Source: Clostridiales bacterium
Lineage (GTDB): Bacteria; Bacillota; Clostridia; Christensenellales; Aristaeellaceae
Direction of reading: 5' to 3'
DNA length: 64,000 bases
Assembly: GCA_017569285.1 (NCBI GenBank)
Contig: CP069419.1
Span: 1,426,001 to 1,490,000, forward strand
The notes below the pieces were generated by a model. It searched no databases. It was given only the letters and a program-made list of their open reading frames with translations, and was not told where the DNA came from. The position numbers and the translations under genes are program-made. This document shows, piece after piece, positions 9,292 through 16,299 of the stretch; the first letter of the stretch is position 1, and each line of letters starts with the position of its first letter.

Positions 9292-10280
9292 TTGACGGTC
9301 CCCTCTCCGGCCAGCACGGCCTGTTTTTCGCGGTTGTCAAGGATCTTGTTGATAATCAGGGTCTGGCCCATGCTCACCAGGTTGCCGGCCACCCAGTACA
9401 GGGCGAACGCGGCGCTGTAGCCCAGGCAGATCCACAGGGAGAAGATGGGGAAGAACCACTGCATGAACTTGCCGGTGTTCGGCTGGCCGTTCGCGGCCGG
9501 CTGCTGCGGCTGGTTGCCGGACATGACCTTGGTCATCACGATCTGGCTGACGGCAGACAGGATCGGCAGCAGCAGGTAACCGTTGTACATCACCGGAATG
9601 GTTCCCAGCAGCGGAACGCTGTAGGGTGTATTGGCCACGGCTTTTGCGTAGAACGGCACCTGGGCCTTCATCACATCCACAATGCTCTGGACCGTCGCGC
9701 CCAGGGCGGAGCCCTCAAAGCTGGCTTCCGTCAGGTTCAGGTCCTGCAGCATCGCCGGCAGTCCGGATTCCGACAGTCTCTGGAACCAGGGCAGCCACTG
9801 GTCGGTGGGAATAATGCGCAGGGTGTTCACATCCGGATACGCGGTATTGAAAATGTTGTCCGGCATCCACAGGTTCCTGATCCACAGGAACGGCTCCAGC
9901 GCCGGTTCCTTTCCCTGCAGGATCTGGCCCAGCTGGATCAGCAGCTGCTCGTTGGCGGCCATGCGCATCGCGCCGAACACGGCGATCAGGATCGGCCAGG
10001 TCAGCAGCAGCGGCAGGCAGCTGGACAGCGGGTTGATATGTTCCTTTTTGTACAGTTCGGCAGTCTTGGCATTCAGCTTGTCCTTGTCATTGGCGTACTT
10101 CTTCTGCAGGGCCTGAAGCTGCGGCTGCAGCTTGGTGGTTTTCCGCATGCTGACACGGCTTTTGAAGTCCAGGGGAGAAAGCACCAGCCGGACCAGTACG
10201 GTAAATACGATCATGGCGATGCCCCAGCTCCCGACCCAGCTGTTGATCCAGGCCAGGAAGTTGTAGAGAAATTGGTTCAT
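9288..10280 (-). CDS. yidC: Membrane protein insertase YidC/Oxa1
   Basis: Inserts proteins into the cytoplasmic membrane alone or with Sec. The 330-residue protein has the Gram-positive YidC core: a first transmembrane helix (about 18-38), a cytoplasmic coiled-coil hairpin (MRKTTKLQPQLQALQKKY), the LPLLLTWPIL segment, and later spans around 225-245 and 275-300. A long extracellular insertion lies between the second and third helices (about 125-215). It sits 6 bp after yidD in the conserved rpmH-rnpA-yidD-yidC-khpB block. Confidence 0.94.
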   Translation of the reverse strand: MNQFLYNFLAWINSWVGSWGIAMIVFTVLVRLVLSPLDFKSRVSMRKTTKLQPQLQALQKKYANDKDKLNAKTAELYKKEHINPLSSCLPLLLTWPILIAVFGAMRMAANEQLLIQLGQILQGKEPALEPFLWIRNLWMPDNIFNTAYPDVNTLRIIPTDQWLPWFQRLSESGLPAMLQDLNLTEASFEGSALGATVQSIVDVMKAQVPFYAKAVANTPYSVPLLGTIPVMYNGYLLLPILSAVSQIVMTKVMSGNQPQQPAANGQPNTGKFMQWFFPIFSLWICLGYSAAFALYWVAGNLVSMGQTLIINKILDNREKQAVLAGEGTVK

Positions 10281-10286
10281 TCCGGA

Positions 10287-10529
10287 TTATTCCCTCCTTA
10301 AGGTGGTATTCGGATCCTCCGGTACCGGGTCGTAACCGCCCTTGCTGAACGGGTTGCACCGCAGCAGCCTCCACGCGGCCATCCGCCCGCCCTTCAGTGC
10401 GCCGTACCGTTCGATGGCGGTCACGGCATACTCGGAGCAGGTCGGGATATACCGGCAGGTCGGGTGCTTTTTCCGGCGGCTCAGGTTCCGGCGGTAAAAG
10501 CGGATCATGGCGAGCATGAGCTTTCTCAT
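10287..10529 (-). CDS. yidD: Membrane protein insertion efficiency factor YidD
   Basis: A small 80-residue basic protein with the conserved [11 protein letters not shown] and [13 protein letters not shown] motifs of YidD. It is thought to assist YidC at the membrane through an N-terminal amphipathic helix. Its ATG makes an ATGA overlap with the rnpA stop. Confidence 0.93.
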   Translation of the reverse strand: MRKLMLAMIRFYRRNLSRRKKHPTCRYIPTCSEYAVTAIERYGALKGGRMAAWRLLRCNPFSKGGYDPVPEDPNTTLRRE

Positions 10530-10885
10530 CTGGCGCGATTCCCTTCTGTTCCCTGTTCATGAAGGAATGCCTGCTGCTTTTTCAGCAGATACACGACATC
10601 CTTCCGCAGCGTGTCAAAGGTGGCCTCGGCGGCCGCAGGCCTGGCGACAATGACGTACAGCCCGTTTTTCACATCCCCCAGGTGGGGCCGGAAGCATTCC
10701 CGCAGGCGGCGCTTGACCTTGTTCCGGGTCACGGCGTTGCCCACTTTCTTGCTGACGGAAAAACCGACCTTCTTCTCCCGGCCGGGGGCCAGGAGCAGAA
10801 CCAGGTTCCGGCAGGCGCAGCTATGCCCCTTGCGGTAGACATACTGAAACGCCCGGTTCTTTTGCAGCCGATAGCATCTTTCCAT
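10526..10885 (-). CDS. rnpA: Ribonuclease P protein component
   Basis: A 119-residue protein subunit of RNase P, which matures tRNA 5' ends. The RNR signature is clear as [15 protein letters not shown]. The start [13 protein letters not shown] at 10885 is supported by an upstream AAGGAA. An in-frame extension of 27 codons has no family similarity and is rejected. It lies between rpmH and yidD. The RNA subunit gene is not in the window. Confidence 0.95.
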   Translation of the reverse strand: MERCYRLQKNRAFQYVYRKGHSCACRNLVLLLAPGREKKVGFSVSKKVGNAVTRNKVKRRLRECFRPHLGDVKNGLYVIVARPAAAEATFDTLRKDVVYLLKKQQAFLHEQGTEGNRAR

Positions 10886-11002
10886 GCTTTCCAATTCCTT
10901 CCGCTTTCTGCGGATGATCCATATAGCGGAAAAGCCCGCCCGGTTCGAAAAACGGGCGGGCCTCATCCTTGCTTAAATGAAGTCAGCTTTCCGGTGCTGA
11001 AA

Positions 11003-11137
11003 TCAGACCGTCAGCTCCTTGCGGCCGCGGCGGCGGCGCGCAGCCAGAACACGACGGCCGTTCCGGGTCGCCATGCGGGCGCGGAAACCGTGGACCTTAT
11101 TGCGCTGACGCTTCTTGGGCTGATAAGTACGAAACAT
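11003..11137 (-). CDS. rpmH: Ribosomal protein L34
   Basis: A 44-residue, very basic protein starting [18 protein letters not shown] and ending GRKELTV, the invariant L34 pattern. A good GAGGAG lies before the ATG at 11137. It is the first gene of the rpmH-rnpA-yidD-yidC-khpB-serS operon, with a consensus promoter about 75 bp upstream. The expected oriC/dnaA neighbour is absent. Confidence 0.97.
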   Translation of the reverse strand: MFRTYQPKKRQRNKVHGFRARMATRNGRRVLAARRRRGRKELTV

Positions 11138-11207
11138 TTTGAACACTCCTCATTGATCGACATTCTTCAGGGCCTGCTGCCCCGAAGATTTACAGAACAG
11201 CCTTTAT

Positions 11208-11236
11208 AGTATATCGAAGCGGTTTATGCTTGTCAA
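11208..11236 (-). promoter_or_regulatory. SigA promoter of the rpmH operon
   Basis: TTGACA (11231-11236) and TATACT (11208-11213) have a 17-bp spacer on the minus strand. The -35 is only two bases from the -35 of the divergent pduL promoter. Confidence 0.8.
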
Positions 11237-11238
11237 GC

Positions 11239-11268
11239 TTGATTTTTCATCTCTTCTGGTCATATAAT
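11239..11268 (+). promoter_or_regulatory. Probable SigA promoter of pduL
   Basis: TTGATT (11239-11244) and TATAAT (11263-11268) have an 18-bp spacer. It is back to back with the rpmH promoter. The leader to pduL is about 95 nt, and I saw no clear riboswitch in it. Confidence 0.65.
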
Positions 11269-11368
11269 AAATTGTTGGGTATGAAGCCGGTTCCGCCGAA
11301 TCCCGTTCCGGCAGCAGGCCGGGCGGTCCGGGGAACCCGTTATTATCAAAGGAAGGGGTAACTCTCTC

Positions 11369-11941
11369 ATGAAGCAGATTCTGGTTGAAACCTCCGCCCG
11401 TCACGTGCATGTGACAAAAGAAGATCTCGAAGCCCTCTTCGGCGCCGGCCATGAGCTGACGGTCAAGAGCTGGCTGTCCCAGCCCGGCCAGTTCGCCAGC
11501 GAGGAGCAGGTCGATGTGGTCGGCCCCAAGAACACGCTGAAGCGCGTCCGTATCCTCGGGCCCGTCCGTCCCGCGACCCAGGTGGAGCTTTCCCTGACGG
11601 ATGCCCGTTCCATCGGCGTCACCGCGCCCGTACGTGAATCCGGTGACATCGCCGGCTCCGGCGCCTGCAAGCTGGTCGGCCCGGCCGGTGAAGTGGAAGT
11701 CGCTGAAGGCGTGATCGCCGCGAAGCGCCACATCCACATGACCCCCGCGGATGCCGCGGAATTCGGCGTGAAGGACAAGGACGTCGTGTCCGTCAAGGTG
11801 GACACCAACGGCCGTGCCCTGGTCTTCGGTGATGTCGTGGTCCGCGTCAGCGAAAAATTCTCCCTGGCCATGCATATCGACACCGACGAGAGCAATGCCG
11901 CCTGCGCCGTCAACGGCACCATGGGCGAGCTGATCAAATAA
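11369..11941 (+). CDS. pduL: PduL-type phosphotransacylase
   Basis: Catalyses reversible transfer of an acyl group between CoA and phosphate (acetyl- or propionyl-phosphate). The 190-residue protein contains the two tandem zinc-binding histidine motifs, RHVHVT near residue 12 and RHIHMT near residue 118. No encapsulation peptide precedes the first domain and no microcompartment shell genes are nearby, so this is likely the housekeeping Pta of an acetate-forming anaerobe. No acetate kinase gene is adjacent. GGAAGGGG supports the ATG. It is monocistronic, with a strong terminator. Confidence 0.9.
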   Translation: MKQILVETSARHVHVTKEDLEALFGAGHELTVKSWLSQPGQFASEEQVDVVGPKNTLKRVRILGPVRPATQVELSLTDARSIGVTAPVRESGDIAGSGACKLVGPAGEVEVAEGVIAAKRHIHMTPADAAEFGVKDKDVVSVKVDTNGRALVFGDVVVRVSEKFSLAMHIDTDESNAACAVNGTMGELIK

Positions 11942-11958
11942 TCCCGCCGGAAATCAGA

Positions 11959-11989
11959 ATCCCCGGAGCGAAGGCTCCGGGGATTTTTC
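11959..11989 (+). terminator. Terminator of pduL
   Basis: ATCCCCGGAGC, the loop GAAG and GCTCCGGGGAT form an 11-bp stem followed by TTTTT. Confidence 0.9.
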
Positions 11990-12002
11990 ATTGTTTCGGT
12001 TT

Positions 12003-13178
12003 TCAGACGCCGGCGGCCGCCTTCAGGACATCCGTCATATCTTCCTTCTCCCACGGCAGGTCGATATCCGTCCGGCCGAAATGGCCGTATGAAGCCGTCT
12101 GCCGGTAAATCGGCCGGCGAAGGTTGAGCTTCCGGATAATTTCTGCCGGGCGGAAATCAAACACGCGGCTCACAATCTCCGCCAGCTTTTCATCATCCAG
12201 CTTCCCGGTTCCGAAGGTATCCACCAGCACCGACACCGGCTCCGCCACGCCGATGGCGTAGGCCAGCTGGATCTGGCAGCGGTCCGCAAGTCCCGCCGCC
12301 ACAATGTTCTTCGCGGCGTAACGGGCTGCATAGGCCGCGCTGCGGTCCACCTTGGTCGGGTCCTTGCCGCTGAAGCAGCCGCCGCCGTGGGGGGCGGATC
12401 CGCCGTAGGTGTCCACAATGATCTTCCGGCCGGTCAGTCCGGTATCCCCGGCCGGTCCGCCGATGACGAACCGTCCCGTCGGGTTCACCAGGATGCGGGT
12501 CTTCTCCGTCAGGAGCTCCGCCGGGATAATCGGCCGGATCACTTCCGCGATCACGCCTTCCCGGATCTGCTCCTGGGTCGCGTCCGCCGCGTGCTGGGTT
12601 GAAACCACCACCGTGTCCACCGCCGCGGGTTTTCCGTCGATGTATTCAACGGTCACCTGGGTTTTTCCGTCCGGATACAGGAAGGGCAGGATTCCCTGCT
12701 TCCGCACCTCGGCCAGCCGCCGGGCCAGCCGGTGGCTCAGGGCGATCGGAAGCGGCATTTTCTCCGGGGTCTCATTGCAGGCATAGCCGAACATCATTCC
12801 CTGGTCGCCCGCGCCGGTATCGGCCTCACCGTCCGTGCTCCGGGTTTCCAGCGCGTCGTTTACGCCCATGGCGATATCCGGGCTCTGCTCGTGAATCGCG
12901 GTCATCACGGCACAGGTGTTGCCGTTGAAGGATTTCTCCGGGCTGTCGTAGCCGATGTCCGTCACGGTTTTGCGGACGATGGCGGGAATGTCCACATATG
13001 TGGACGTCGTGATCTCACCCATCACGGTAATCATCCCGGTAGTTGCGAACGTCTCGCATGCCACGCGGGCAGCGGGATCCTGGGCCAGGATCGCGTCCAG
13101 CACGGCATCGGAGATCTGGTCGCACAGCTTGTCGGGATGTCCTTCAGTGACGGATTCGGAAGTAAACAGTCTGCGCAT
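12003..13178 (-). CDS. metK: S-adenosylmethionine synthetase
   Basis: Makes SAM from methionine and ATP. The 391-residue protein starts [17 protein letters not shown], and the family motifs [12 protein letters not shown] and [16 protein letters not shown] are intact. The ATG at 13178 follows GGAGG. A 45-codon in-frame extension upstream is really riboswitch sequence and is rejected. Expression should be controlled by the SAM-I riboswitch and its terminator directly upstream, so high SAM ends transcription before the gene. Confidence 0.97.
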   Translation of the reverse strand: MRRLFTSESVTEGHPDKLCDQISDAVLDAILAQDPAARVACETFATTGMITVMGEITTSTYVDIPAIVRKTVTDIGYDSPEKSFNGNTCAVMTAIHEQSPDIAMGVNDALETRSTDGEADTGAGDQGMMFGYACNETPEKMPLPIALSHRLARRLAEVRKQGILPFLYPDGKTQVTVEYIDGKPAAVDTVVVSTQHAADATQEQIREGVIAEVIRPIIPAELLTEKTRILVNPTGRFVIGGPAGDTGLTGRKIIVDTYGGSAPHGGGCFSGKDPTKVDRSAAYAARYAAKNIVAAGLADRCQIQLAYAIGVAEPVSVLVDTFGTGKLDDEKLAEIVSRVFDFRPAEIIRKLNLRRPIYRQTASYGHFGRTDIDLPWEKEDMTDVLKAAAGV

Positions 13179-13205
13179 CTTGAATCGCCTCCATCTGATA
13201 TTCGC

Positions 13206-13240
13206 AAAAAAACCGCCTGGCTCGCACACAAGCCAGACGG
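13206..13240 (-). terminator. Riboswitch-controlled terminator before metK
   Basis: On the minus strand CCGTCTGGCT (13231-13240) pairs with AGCCAGGCGG (13213-13222), with one mismatch, and is followed by seven T (13206-13212). It is the expression platform of the SAM-I riboswitch. Confidence 0.88.
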
Positions 13241-13261
13241 GAATCAATCGGTACTGATTGT

Positions 13262-13374
13262 CCTTATCTGTCAGCGTTCCGTTTCCGGGTGTGCACGCTG
13301 GGGGATTTGGCACCTTGCTTCCGCCGGTTGCCGTGACGTCATCGGGCCCTTCCCTCGGTCACTCGTGATAAGGG
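13262..13374 (-). ncRNA. SAM-I (S-box) riboswitch
   Basis: Read on the minus strand, the leader starts with CTTATC (P1 left arm), then CGAGTGACCGAGGGA, GGGCCCGATGACG and CGGCAACCG, then GGTGCCAAATCCC, an AGCG...CGCT stem, and closes with GACAGATAAG (P1 right arm). These are the conserved S-box core elements in order. Binding of SAM to this aptamer favours the downstream terminator. It controls metK, the standard target. Confidence 0.92.
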
Positions 13375-13386
13375 TTTTGCGGACAT

Positions 13387-13415
13387 ATATTACAGGCTCG
13401 TGATCGGTTTGTCAA
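13387..13415 (-). promoter_or_regulatory. SigA promoter of the metK riboswitch leader
   Basis: TTGACA (13410-13415) and TAATAT (13387-13392) are 17 bp apart on the minus strand, immediately upstream of the aptamer. Confidence 0.8.
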
Positions 13416-13430
13416 TGCCTGTTTTTGAGG

Positions 13431-13466
13431 AAAAGGAAAAGAGCCGTCCCGAAAGGGAAACGGCTC
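13431..13466 (-). terminator. Terminator of mscL
   Basis: GAGCCGT/ACGGCTC (13441-13447 with 13460-13466), closed by CCC-GAAA-GGG, forms a long stem, followed on the minus strand by TTTTCCTTTTCC. It lies 21 bp after the mscL stop. Confidence 0.8.
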
Positions 13467-13487
13467 TGTCCTGTACCCGGAGCGGGC

Positions 13488-13883
13488 TTATTCCTTCAGC
13501 TCGCTGGTGCAGTGCGGGCAGCGGGTCGCCTTGATATCGATCTCGCTCTGGCAGAAGGGGCACTTCTTGGTGGTCGGTTCCGCGGCGGCTTCTTCCTTCT
13601 TCTTCAGTTCCTTGGCCTTGTTGAAAGCCTTGACGATCAGGAACAGCACCAGTGCGATCACCAGGAACTCAATCAGGATCGCGACGAAGTTCACGACACC
13701 GGTCAGCCAGCCGGCCTGGCCTTCATTGGCAATCTTGATGTTCTCAAGGATCGGGGTCAGGAAGATTTCGATCACGGCGTTGACAACCTTGCTGAACGCG
13801 CCGCCCAGGACCACGGCCACGGCCATGTCGAGGAAATTACCCTTGATTGCAAAATCCTTGAACTCCTTCAGAAACTTCTTCAT
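13488..13883 (-). CDS. mscL: Large-conductance mechanosensitive channel with C-terminal zinc ribbon
   Basis: A pentameric membrane channel that opens on osmotic downshock. The 131-residue protein starts MKKFLKEFKDFAIKGN, has TM1 with the pore motif VAVVLGGAFSKVV (about 20-45), and TM2 around 62-86. After the cytoplasmic helix (KAFNKAKELKKK) there is an added double CxxC module, CPFC and CPHC (about 107-126), which would bind one zinc. Most MscL proteins end without it. The start has GGAGGG. It is probably monocistronic, with its own terminator. Confidence 0.93.
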   Translation of the reverse strand: MKKFLKEFKDFAIKGNFLDMAVAVVLGGAFSKVVNAVIEIFLTPILENIKIANEGQAGWLTGVVNFVAILIEFLVIALVLFLIVKAFNKAKELKKKEEAAAEPTTKKCPFCQSEIDIKATRCPHCTSELKE

Positions 13884-13945
13884 AACCTGTACCCTCCATT
13901 GTTGTAATTGTTTTACGGATCCTGCGGATCCGCGGATCCCGTTGG

Positions 13946-14689
13946 TTACTTTTTGCCGAAGAGGCCGCTGATCACCTTGGTCAGGTTCTTCGTGATGTTG
14001 GTTACGATCTGGCGGGTCGCCGTGGAGATCGCGGTGTTCTTCACGCGGCCGGCAACCGAGTCATTCCGGCGGGCGCGCTCGGCGGCTTCTTCCCGCAGCT
14101 CATCAGCGCGGGCGCGGCGGGCAGCCGCTTCCTCTTCCTTCGCCTGGCGGGCAGCTTCACGGGCAGCCTTTTCGGCGGCCTTCTGCTGCTCGGCAAGGAC
14201 CTTGGGATCCGTCACAACCTGGGGCTGTGCCGCAACGGGCGTATAGGTTCCGGTGGCGGCGTCATACTGGACGGTCATCATCTGCTGGACCAGCTGGCCG
14301 GTCACGGGATCCTGCACCATAACGGGCATCTGCTGCAGCTGGGGCTGCACCTGGATCGTCGGAACCGTCTGTCCGGGCTGGACGATGCCCTGCACCGCCT
14401 GGACCACAGGCTGCGCGGCCTGCTGGACCGCCTGGACAACCGGCTGGGCGGCCTGCTGCACGGCCTGGACCACCGGCTCAGCGGCCTGCTGCACGGCCTG
14501 CACCACGGGCTGGGCCGCCTGCTCCACTGCCTGGACAACCGGCTGCGCGGCCTGTTCCACAGCCTGGATAACCGGCTGCGCGGCTTCGGCTGCCGCCTGG
14601 ACGGCTTCCGCCGGGGCAGTCATGCCTTCGATCTGCTTTTCCACATACGTTCCGGTTGCGGGGTCAAATACCTTGAATGTCTGTGCCAT
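13946..14689 (-). CDS. 11-residue-repeat protein resembling the detached C-terminal tail of HerA-type (DUF853) ATPases
   Basis: A 247-residue protein in three parts. Residues about 33-105 carry six near-identical 11-residue units of the type EQAAQPVVQAV. Residues about 105-160 are Gln/Pro/Val-rich and contain two TGxYV/TGxYT-like pieces. Residues 165-247 are a charged Ala/Glu/Arg helix followed by NDSVAGRVKNT...GLFGKK. That last part resembles, from memory, the tail that normally ends YjgR/DUF853 ATPases. The gene lies 70 bp after a HerA-type ATPase gene that lacks this tail. Ribosome-binding sequence before the ATG at 14689 is weak, so coupling to the ATPase gene is possible. Function is inferred only from this pairing. 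Confidence 0.7.
   Translation of the reverse strand: MAQTFKVFDPATGTYVEKQIEGMTAPAEAVQAAAEAAQPVIQAVEQAAQPVVQAVEQAAQPVVQAVQQAAEPVVQAVQQAAQPVVQAVQQAAQPVVQAVQGIVQPGQTVPTIQVQPQLQQMPVMVQDPVTGQLVQQMMTVQYDAATGTYTPVAAQPQVVTDPKVLAEQQKAAEKAAREAARQAKEEEAAARRARADELREEAAERARRNDSVAGRVKNTAISTATRQIVTNITKNLTKVISGLFGKK
14377..14590 (-). repeat. In-frame 33-bp tandem repeat (six units)
   Basis: The repeated protein unit QPVVQAVEQAA is encoded by 33-bp DNA units that differ mainly at synonymous positions. This suggests protein-level selection on the repeat rather than a very recent DNA expansion. Confidence 0.75.
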
Positions 14690-14759
14690 GTTCTGCTTGC
14701 ACGGTGCTCACCTGCGCCGTGAGAGGGGTCGTGGGGGAAACAGTGACTGCGGGGAATGC

Positions 14760-16175
14760 TCAGCGGGAGACCGGAAGCAGCGTGCCGTTCACGGTAATGT
14801 ACGCCGTCGGATTGACGTAGTTCACCCGCCACAGGATGCCGTTTACCAGATAGAACTGCGGCGCCTGCTGCGGGGCGGCGGGAATGGTTCCCGCCGGCTG
14901 AACCTGTCCCTGCACCCCGGCCGGGGCGGCAGGAGGATCGTACTTGCCCTTGAACGGACTGGCTCCGATCACCTGGGTGCGGATCTCGCCTGAGATCGCG
15001 CCCATATAACTCTGCGGGGGTAGAATGATTGCCCGCTCAACCACGCCCGGGGCTCCGTGCTCATCCAGGAATGAGACCAGCGCCTCCCCTGTCTTCAGGG
15101 TCGTAATCGCTTCTTCTGTATCAAAGGACGGATTCGTCCGGAACGTCTGGGCGGCGACCTTCACCGCTTTCTGGTCCAGCGGTGTGTAGGCCCGGAGGGC
15201 GTGCTGGATCCGGTTTCCCAGCTGGCCCAGGATGGTCATGGGAATATCCGCGGGGCTCTGGGTGATAAAGTAGACCCCCACGCCCTTGGACCGGATCAGG
15301 CGGACCACCTGCTCGATCTTCTCCATCAGGGCCCGCCCGCAGTTGTTGAACAGCAGGTGCGCTTCATCGAAGAAGAAAACGATCAGCGGTTTATCGGCAT
15401 CTCCCCGTTCGGGAAGGTAATCATAAAGCTCTGTCAGCATCCACAGCAGGAAGGTGGAATACATCGTGGGATTGTTGAACAGCCGGTCGGCAGAGAGGAT
15501 GTTGATGGTCCCCTGCCCGTTTGCGGCTGGTCCGAACCAGTCCTCAATATCAATGGCCGGCTCCCCGAAGAAAGTGTCCCCGCCCTGGTCCTCCAGGACC
15601 GCCACCGCGCGCTGGATCGCGCCGACGCTGGCAGAGGAGACGTTGCCGTAATGCAGGGTCAGTTCCTTGGCGTGCTCGCCGATATAGACCAGCATGCGTT
15701 TCAGGTCCAGGATATCCGTCAGCTTCTGTCCGATATCGCGGGCCACGCGGAACAGGATGTTCATCACGCCGCTCTGCGTCTCGTTCAGGGAAAGCATCCG
15801 GCTCAGCAGCAGGGGGCCCATCTTTTCCACCGTCGCGCGGATCGGATGCCCCTGTTCTCCGTACACGTCCCAGAAGACGGTTGGGTAATTCTTGAATTCA
15901 AACTCCCCGGCGGGCACATGGCACTTGTCCAGCCGCTTTTCAATCGCCTCGGTGGGATCCCCGGACAGCACCATACCGCTCAGGTCGCTCTTGATATCGC
16001 TCAGGAACACCGGAACGCCCATGTCGGAAAAGCTCTCCGCCAGGACCTTGAGGGAAACGGTTTTGCCCGTACCCGTCGCGCCGGCAATCAGCCCATGCCG
16101 GTTCGCCATGCCCGGAAGCAGATAAACCGGGGTCTCTCCCGCTGTGCCAACCCAGATTTTTCCTTCATGAAGCAT
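14760..16175 (-). CDS. HerA-type (DUF853/YjgR-like) hexameric ATPase
   Basis: A 471-residue FtsK/HerA-superfamily P-loop ATPase. Residues 15-40 have the family pattern LPGMANRHGLIAGATGTGKT (Walker A), Walker B is VFFFDEAHLLF near residue 273, and YFITQSPADIP follows. Archaeal HerA works with NurA on DNA ends. The bacterial YjgR-like group is poorly characterised. After SPFKGKYD, where homologues continue into a helical tail, this protein ends with a short hydrophobic stretch (FYLVNGILWRVNY). The tail-like sequence is found instead in the next gene. GGGGG precedes the ATG, and a good promoter lies at 16218-16246. Confidence 0.88.
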   Translation of the reverse strand: MLHEGKIWVGTAGETPVYLLPGMANRHGLIAGATGTGKTVSLKVLAESFSDMGVPVFLSDIKSDLSGMVLSGDPTEAIEKRLDKCHVPAGEFEFKNYPTVFWDVYGEQGHPIRATVEKMGPLLLSRMLSLNETQSGVMNILFRVARDIGQKLTDILDLKRMLVYIGEHAKELTLHYGNVSSASVGAIQRAVAVLEDQGGDTFFGEPAIDIEDWFGPAANGQGTINILSADRLFNNPTMYSTFLLWMLTELYDYLPERGDADKPLIVFFFDEAHLLFNNCGRALMEKIEQVVRLIRSKGVGVYFITQSPADIPMTILGQLGNRIQHALRAYTPLDQKAVKVAAQTFRTNPSFDTEEAITTLKTGEALVSFLDEHGAPGVVERAIILPPQSYMGAISGEIRTQVIGASPFKGKYDPPAAPAGVQGQVQPAGTIPAAPQQAPQFYLVNGILWRVNYVNPTAYITVNGTLLPVSR

Positions 16176-16217
16176 CTGCGTTCCCCCAATGGATCTTTGC
16201 CTTTTTATCTTTCAGAT

Positions 16218-16246
16218 ATTCTACATGCTTTCCTTTGTTTCGTCAA
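16218..16246 (-). promoter_or_regulatory. SigA promoter of the HerA-type ATPase gene
   Basis: TTGACG (16241-16246) and TAGAAT (16218-16223) are 17 bp apart on the minus strand, about 43 bp upstream of the start codon. Confidence 0.7.
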
Positions 16247-16299
16247 GCTTTCCGCCGTTTCAGGATGTACTGTTTCTGGTTTTCCGGACCTCCCGGAAA

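Noticed and set aside
11138-11368. Replication origin beside rpmH
   Set aside because: No cluster of TTATCCACA-type boxes, no dnaA, and no AT-rich unwinding region beyond the two promoters.
13179-13313. N-terminal extension of MetK
   Set aside because: The extra in-frame codons coincide with the SAM-I riboswitch terminator. The family start and ribosome-binding site are at 13178.
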